From contig SAJS01000001.1 of NCBI GenBank assembly GCA_004017535.1, positions 310,001 to 374,000 of the forward strand: 64,000 nt of DNA, read 5' to 3'. Under the pieces are notes generated by a model, which did not search any database, was not told the DNA's origin, and was given only the letters and a program-made list of their open reading frames with translations. The DNA is from Mesorhizobium sp. Lineage in GTDB: Bacteria > Pseudomonadota > Alphaproteobacteria > Rhizobiales > Rhizobiaceae. This document shows, one piece after another, positions 59,340 through 64,000 of the stretch; position 1 is the stretch's first letter, and each line of letters opens with the position of its first letter. Position numbers and translations under genes: made by a program.

Positions 59340-61687
59340 TGACCAAGCATGTCCCCAATCTGAAGGCGCAGAAGATCTCGGGCGGCGTCGCCAGCGACCA
59401 GCGGCACGATTCCGCGCACAAGCATGTCAGCGGCACGGCGGTTTATATCGACGACATGCCGGAGCCGGCCGGCACGCTGCATGGCTGTCTTGGCCTGTCG
59501 ACCGCGACGCATGCGACGATCACGAAGATGGACCTCTCGGCCGTGCGCGCCGCGCCTGGCGTCGTCGACGTGCTGACGGCAAAGGACGTGCCGGGCGAGA
59601 ACGACATTTCGCCCACCGGCCGTCATGACGAGCCGGTGCTCGCCGACGGCAAGGTCGAGTTCTACGGCCAGCCGATCTTCTGCGTTATCGCCGAAACGCG
59701 CGAGCAGGCCCGCCGCGCCACCAGGCTGGCCAAGGTCGAGTACGAGCAACTGCCCTTCGTCACCGACATAGGCGCGCTCGACCCGCGCAACGACAAGCTT
59801 GTCACGCCGCCGCTCACATTGAGGCGCGGCGACGCGGCGGCGGCGATCGAGGCAGCGCCCCGCAGGCTCAAGGGCAAGATGCGTCTCGGCGGCCAGGAAC
59901 ACTTCTATCTCGAAGGCCACATCGCCATGGCCGTCCCCGGCGAGGACCACGACGTCACCATCTATTCCTCGACCCAGCATCCGAGCGAAGTCCAGCATAT
60001 GGTGAGCCATGCGCTGGGTATCCCGAGCAATGCCGTCACGGTGGAAATCCGCCGCATGGGCGGCGGCTTCGGCGGCAAGGAAACGCAGGGCAATCTGTTC
60101 GCGGCACTTGCGGCAATTGCCGCCAAGCGCCACCATCGCGCGGTCAAGATCCGGCCCGACCGCGACGACGACATGACCGCGACCGGCAAGCGGCATGATT
60201 TCCTGATCGACTACGAGGTCGGCTTCGACGACGACGGCAACATCCTCGGCGTCGACTTCATGTTCGCCGCCCGCTGCGGCTTCTCCTCGGATCTCTCCGG
60301 TCCGGTCACCGACCGCGCCCTGTTCCACTGCGACAACACCTATTTCTGGCCGGCGGTGCACGCTCAGTCAGCGCCGCTTTATACCAACACGGTCTCCAAC
60401 ACCGCGTTTCGCGGCTTCGGCGGCCCACAAGGCATGATTGGCGCCGAGCGGGTCATCGACGAGGTGGCCTTTGCTCTCGGCAAGGATCCGCTGGAGATCC
60501 GCAAGAAGAACTTCTATGGGACCAGCGACCGCAACGTCACGCCTTATCACCAGACGGTCGAGGACAATGTCATCCAGCGCATCATCGCCGAGCTGGAGGC
60601 GAGCTCGAACTATGCGCGGCGCCGGCGCGAGATCAGCGCCTTCAACGCCAACAGCCGCTTCATCAAGCGTGGGCTGGCGCTGACGCCGGTCAAGTTCGGC
60701 ATTTCCTTCACCGCAACGCACTACAACCAGGCCGGCGCGCTGGTGCATGTCTACACCGACGGCTCGGTTCACCTGAACCATGGCGGCACCGAGATGGGGC
60801 AGGGCCTCTATCTCAAGGTGGCGCAGGTGGTGGCCGAGGAGTTCCAGATCGACCTCGATCAGGTGAAGATCACCGCCACAACCACAGGCAAGGTGCCCAA
60901 CACGTCAGCGACGGCCGCTTCGTCCGGGTCCGATCTCAACGGCATGGCGGCGCAGAATGCCGCCCGCCAGATCAAGGACCGGCTGACCAACTTCGCCTCG
61001 GAAAAGTACCAGGTGCCGCGCGACCAGGTGCTGTTCCTGCCCAACCGCGTCCGCATCGGCAACCAGGAGATACCCTTCGGCGATCTGGTCAAGCAGGCCT
61101 ATATGGCCCGCATCCAGCTGTCGGCGGCCGGCTTCTACAAGACGCCGAAAATCCACTGGAACCGCGACAAGGGCGAGGGCCGCCCCTTCTATTACTTCGC
61201 CTATGGCGCTTCCTGCTCGGAGGTCTCGGTCGACACGCTGACCGGAGAATATGTGGTCGAACGCACCGATATCCTGCATGAGACCGGCCGCTCGCTGAAC
61301 CGCGCCATCGACCTCGGTCAGGTCGAGGGCGGCTTCATCCAGGGCATGGGCTGGCTGACCACCGAGGAATTGTGGTGGGACGAAAAGGGCCGCCTGCGCA
61401 CCCATGCGCCGTCGACCTACAAGATCCCGCTCGCCTCCGACCGGCCGAAGATCTTCAACGTCACGCTGGCCGACTGGTCCGAGGCGAACGAGCCGACGGT
61501 GCATCGCTCCAAGGCCGTCGGCGAGCCGCCTTTCCCGCTCGGCATGTCGGTTCTGCACGCGCTTTCCGACGCCGTCGCGAGCGTCGCGGACCACAGGATC
61601 TGTCCCCGCCTCGACGCGCCGGCGACACCGGAGCGTGTCTTGATGGCGATCGAGAGGCTGAAGCGGGAGGCTACGCAGACGGCCTGA
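59339..61687 (+). CDS. xdhB: Xanthine dehydrogenase large (molybdopterin) subunit (782 aa)
   Basis: Catalytic subunit. GTAVYIDDMPEPAGTLHGCLG near the N-terminus; GGQEHFYLEGHIAMAVPGED; RRMGGGFGGKETQG (molybdopterin-binding); AFRGFGGPQGM with the substrate Arg; HGGTEMGQGLYLKV; and the catalytic Glu in AVGEPPFPLGMSV near the end. All are intact and the length is typical of bacterial XdhB. One-base overlap with xdhA. Confidence 0.97.
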   Translation: MTKHVPNLKAQKISGGVASDQRHDSAHKHVSGTAVYIDDMPEPAGTLHGCLGLSTATHATITKMDLSAVRAAPGVVDVLTAKDVPGENDISPTGRHDEPVLADGKVEFYGQPIFCVIAETREQARRATRLAKVEYEQLPFVTDIGALDPRNDKLVTPPLTLRRGDAAAAIEAAPRRLKGKMRLGGQEHFYLEGHIAMAVPGEDHDVTIYSSTQHPSEVQHMVSHALGIPSNAVTVEIRRMGGGFGGKETQGNLFAALAAIAAKRHHRAVKIRPDRDDDMTATGKRHDFLIDYEVGFDDDGNILGVDFMFAARCGFSSDLSGPVTDRALFHCDNTYFWPAVHAQSAPLYTNTVSNTAFRGFGGPQGMIGAERVIDEVAFALGKDPLEIRKKNFYGTSDRNVTPYHQTVEDNVIQRIIAELEASSNYARRRREISAFNANSRFIKRGLALTPVKFGISFTATHYNQAGALVHVYTDGSVHLNHGGTEMGQGLYLKVAQVVAEEFQIDLDQVKITATTTGKVPNTSATAASSGSDLNGMAAQNAARQIKDRLTNFASEKYQVPRDQVLFLPNRVRIGNQEIPFGDLVKQAYMARIQLSAAGFYKTPKIHWNRDKGEGRPFYYFAYGASCSEVSVDTLTGEYVVERTDILHETGRSLNRAIDLGQVEGGFIQGMGWLTTEELWWDEKGRLRTHAPSTYKIPLASDRPKIFNVTLADWSEANEPTVHRSKAVGEPPFPLGMSVLHALSDAVASVADHRICPRLDAPATPERVLMAIERLKREATQTA

Positions 61688-61740
61688 ATCCGCCTAGACG
61701 TGCAAATCGAGGCGCAGAACGCTATATTTCCAGGATGGAA

Positions 61741-62646
61741 ATGCAGACGATGAACTCCAAAGTGCAAGGTCTGAAGGCGTTCCTCGGCCAAACCGGCCGT
61801 GTTGCGCTCGTCGAGGTCGCGGTCACCAAGGGCTCGACCCCGCGCGAGGCCGGCGCCTTCATGCTTGTCTCGGCATCGGCCATTTTCGGCACGATCGGGG
61901 GCGGTCAGCTCGAATATATGGCGATGGACAAGGCGCGGCAGATGCTTGGCGCAGCTGCGCGATCGCTTGCCAATGAAGCCCGCATTGAGGTCGATGAGGT
62001 CTGCGCCACGCTCGACGTGCCGCTCGGGCCGGAGATCGGCCAATGCTGCGGCGGCCGCGTCGAGGTGTCGATCCGCCTCGTCGACGGTTCGCTGGAACAG
62101 CAACTGATCGCCAGGGCTGAAGCGGACGAGGCGCAGCTGCCGCATGTCTATCTCTTCGGCGGCGGCCATGTCGGCCAGGCGCTGGCCGCGTCGCTGGCGC
62201 TGCTGCCGATCCACGTCGTCGTCGTCGAGACCCGAACCGAGGCATTTGATGGCATGCCGGAAACGGTCGAGACCCGGCTGGCGCCGATGCCCGAAGCCGT
62301 GGTGCGCGAAGCGCCGGCCGGATCGGCCTTCGCCATCCTCACCCATGACCATGCGTTGGATTTCCTGATCGTCGCCGAGGCGCTGAAGCGCGACGATACC
62401 GCCTATGTCGGCATGATCGGCTCCAGGACCAAGAAGGCCACTTTCAGGAGCTGGTTCCTGAAGTCCGCCGAGGGCAGCGAAGCCCAGTTCGACCGCCTTG
62501 TATCGCCGATCGGCGGCAGCGCCGTGAAGGATAAGCGCCCGCCGGTAATTGCCGCGCTCGCCGCCGCCGAGATCATGACGGCGTTGGTGGCGCATGCGGC
62601 GCAAATATCTGGCGCGACTGCCGTCGAAAAGGCGATGGCCGGCTGA
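61741..62646 (+). CDS. xdhC: XdhC molybdenum cofactor insertion chaperone (301 aa)
   Basis: Binds and sulfurates molybdenum cofactor for XdhB. N-terminal XdhC domain (VALVEVAVTKGSTPREAGAFMLVSA, FGTIGGGQLEY, LGPEIGQCCGGRVEV with the conserved double Cys) and the C-terminal NAD-like Rossmann domain (VYLFGGGHVGQALA, AFAILTHDHALDF, YVGMIGSRTKKATF). ATG 61741 has AGGA five bases upstream; ATG 61735 is an alternative. Last gene of the uraH-xdhABC operon. Confidence 0.95.
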   Translation: MQTMNSKVQGLKAFLGQTGRVALVEVAVTKGSTPREAGAFMLVSASAIFGTIGGGQLEYMAMDKARQMLGAAARSLANEARIEVDEVCATLDVPLGPEIGQCCGGRVEVSIRLVDGSLEQQLIARAEADEAQLPHVYLFGGGHVGQALAASLALLPIHVVVVETRTEAFDGMPETVETRLAPMPEAVVREAPAGSAFAILTHDHALDFLIVAEALKRDDTAYVGMIGSRTKKATFRSWFLKSAEGSEAQFDRLVSPIGGSAVKDKRPPVIAALAAAEIMTALVAHAAQISGATAVEKAMAG

Positions 62647-62785
62647 CGTCCCGACTGCAATTCTCGGGGGTAGCGCCGAAGCTGACAGCTATGACTGCCG
62701 CTCACAGCTGCTCGTCGCTTTCTTCGTTTCCCAAACCGAGCTGAACCGTGTTTTCTGCGCGCCTGACCAATACGAGGCGAGAGAC

Positions 62786-63616
62786 ATGGACGTTTTGCGC
62801 ATAGCAGCCTTTTCGGACGGCAACACCGGCGGCAATCCCGCCGGCGTGGTGATCGGCGAGGCTTTGCCGGACGCGGCCGATATGCAGCGCATCGCGGCCG
62901 AAGTCGGCTTTTCCGAAACCGCCTTCGCGGCGCCCGACGGCGATAGCTGGCGCGTCCGCTACTTTTCGCCGGAGTCGGAAGTGCCGTTCTGCGGCCATGC
63001 CACCATTGCGCTCGGCGCGGCGCTGGTCAGGAAGTTTGGCAACGGGGTCTTCGCGCTGATCCTCAATCAGGCGAACATCACCGTCGAAGGTTTTTGCGAC
63101 GGCGCCAACTTCGCCGCGGCGCTGCAATCGCCGCCGACGCGCAGCCGGCCGGCTTCATCGGAAAAGGCAGGCGAAGCGCTCGCCTTGTTCGGCTATGAGC
63201 CGGGCGATCTCGACCCAGCCCTCCCGCCGGCCCTCATCCATGGCGGCGCCGATCATCTCTTGCTGGCGCTGAACTCTCGTGATGCCTTGGCCGCCATGGC
63301 TTACGACTTGAAGCAAGGCCAGTCATTCATGCGGCGCGAAGGCTTGGTCACGATCCTGCTCGCCTATGCCGAGACGCCTCGCCTCTTCCACACGCGTAAT
63401 CCCTTCGCTTCCGGCGGCATCTATGAGGACCCGGCGACGGGTGCAGCGACCGCTGCCTTTGCCGGCTATCTGCGCGACCTCGGCTGGCCGCATGGCGGCG
63501 CCATCGACATCGTCCAGGGCGAGGATATGGGCATGCGCTCGCGCCTCCATGCCGATATTCCGGCGGCGCCAGGCAGCTCGATCCGGGTGTCCGGAACGGC
63601 ACGGCTAATGGACTGA
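62786..63616 (+). CDS. PhzF-family isomerase-like protein (276 aa)
   Basis: Diaminopimelate-epimerase-fold protein of the PhzF family, whose members are isomerases of unknown substrates outside phenazine producers. GNTGGNPAGVVIGE at about residues 13-26, SPESEVPFCGHATIALG with the catalytic Glu and SPE-like motif, and YEDPATGAATAAFAGYL near the C-terminus are diagnostic. No phenazine genes are nearby. GAGGCGAGAGAC precedes ATG 62786; the longer upstream frame overlaps xdhC out of frame and is not used. A 44-bp repeat follows. Confidence 0.88.
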   Translation: MDVLRIAAFSDGNTGGNPAGVVIGEALPDAADMQRIAAEVGFSETAFAAPDGDSWRVRYFSPESEVPFCGHATIALGAALVRKFGNGVFALILNQANITVEGFCDGANFAAALQSPPTRSRPASSEKAGEALALFGYEPGDLDPALPPALIHGGADHLLLALNSRDALAAMAYDLKQGQSFMRREGLVTILLAYAETPRLFHTRNPFASGGIYEDPATGAATAAFAGYLRDLGWPHGGAIDIVQGEDMGMRSRLHADIPAAPGSSIRVSGTARLMD

Positions 63617-63622
63617 GCTGAA

Positions 63623-63666
63623 GCAATTCCAGGAAAAGTGCGCCGCGGTTTTCCGTCCGGAATTGC
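63623..63666. repeat. 44-bp palindromic repeat, second exact copy
   Basis: Identical over 44 bases to the reverse complement of 43841-43884. It lies 7 bp past the PhzF-like stop, between convergent genes, the usual intergenic setting of this family. Confidence 0.85.
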
Positions 63667-63679
63667 GAAACCAAGAATC

Positions 63680-64000
63680 TTAGACCGGCCGCTTCAGACC
63701 GAGATGGCCGCGCAGCGTACTGCCTTCATAGTCCTTGCGGAACAGGCCGCGCCGCTGCAGTTCCGGCACGACCAGTGTCGCAAAGGCGTCGAGCTCGCCC
63801 GGGAACCAGCACGGCATGACGTTGAATCCGTCAGCTGCGCCCCCTTCGAAGCGCGCCTGCAATTCGTCGGCGATCTCTCCGGCCGTGCCGACCATGCGCC
63901 AATGGCCCCGCGCGCCGGCAAAGTAACGCGCCAGCTCCCGGATCGAGAGACCGTCGCGGCGCGCCTGCTCGATCACCAGCGCTTGCCGGCTCTTCATGCC
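63680..64000 (-). CDS. LLM-class flavin-dependent monooxygenase, C-terminus only
   Basis: Minus-strand frame open at the right edge, so only about the last 106 residues are visible. RELARYFAGARGHWRMVGTAGEIADELQARFEGGAADGFNVMPCWFPGELDAFATLVVPELQRRGLFRKDY is the C-terminal signature of NtaA/SnaA/DszA-type FMNH2-dependent monooxygenases. The end LRGHLGLKRPV is also typical. These enzymes oxidise chelators, sulfonates or pristinamycin-like substrates using reduced flavin supplied by a partner reductase. The substrate cannot be told without the N-terminus. Confidence 0.88.
   Translation of the reverse strand, partial: GMKSRQALVIEQARRDGLSIRELARYFAGARGHWRMVGTAGEIADELQARFEGGAADGFNVMPCWFPGELDAFATLVVPELQRRGLFRKDYEGSTLRGHLGLKRPV

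Overview
The window reads as a chromosomal segment of an alphaproteobacterium of the order Rhizobiales, most likely Mesorhizobium. Three lines of sequence evidence point there: high and even GC; a complete aglR-aglEFGAK alpha-glucoside locus of the type described in Sinorhizobium meliloti; and three tandem genes of the DUF680 type, a small secreted family I associate with Mesorhizobium. Intergenic palindromes of the kind scattered through rhizobial genomes occur repeatedly. I see no tRNA, rRNA, CRISPR array, phage or transposase gene. This is mostly catabolic and transport DNA, with some accessory and decaying pieces.

Layout. 1-520: 5' part of rpe (minus strand). 708-6526: two translationally coupled genes for large secreted proteins, a DUF11/Cys-rich protein and a propeller-like protein. 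6883-15738: a minus-strand operon and divergent AraC-type regulator that look like gamma-butyrobetaine/L-carnitine catabolism (CoA ligase, acyl-CoA dehydrogenase, enoyl-CoA hydratase, carnitine 3-dehydrogenase, BKACE-type cleavage enzyme, HD-domain protein, esterase). 16171-19704: xylose isomerase and xylulokinase, separated by a SnoaL-like gene and a 255-bp MITE-like repeat. 19787-28114: TPR protein, LysE exporter, L,D-transpeptidase, phosphofructokinase, MBL hydrolase, Deg protease, and a molybdopterin protein with its probable flavin reductase. 28244-30835: a GbcAB-like Rieske oxygenase system preceded by a cobalamin riboswitch. Both subunits carry apparent lesions. 31343-32133: DUF680 triplet. 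32212-40127: agl locus with operators. 40178-42306: GNAT and FAD oxidoreductase. 42394-45114: ECF sigma, anti-sigma and subtilase operon. 45373-53746: phosphodiesterase, Dpp-type peptide/opine ABC transporter and CocE-family hydrolase. 53818-62646: purine catabolism (deaminase, allA, allE, puuE-uraD fusion, uraH, xdhABC). 62786-64000: PhzF-like protein and the C-terminal end of a flavin-dependent monooxygenase.

How the genes work together. The carnitine operon should convert quaternary-amine substrates toward glycine betaine; the GbcAB-like pair would in principle demethylate betaine but appears to be decaying. The purine genes cover xanthine to urate and hydroxyisourate to glyoxylate plus urea; urate oxidase and allantoate amidohydrolase are not in the window. 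The agl and xyl genes feed glucose and xylulose 5-phosphate into central metabolism.

Start codons were chosen by Shine-Dalgarno position and by signal-peptide or domain boundaries, so many differ from the longest possible reading frame. All functions are read from protein motifs recalled from known families; no database search was run.
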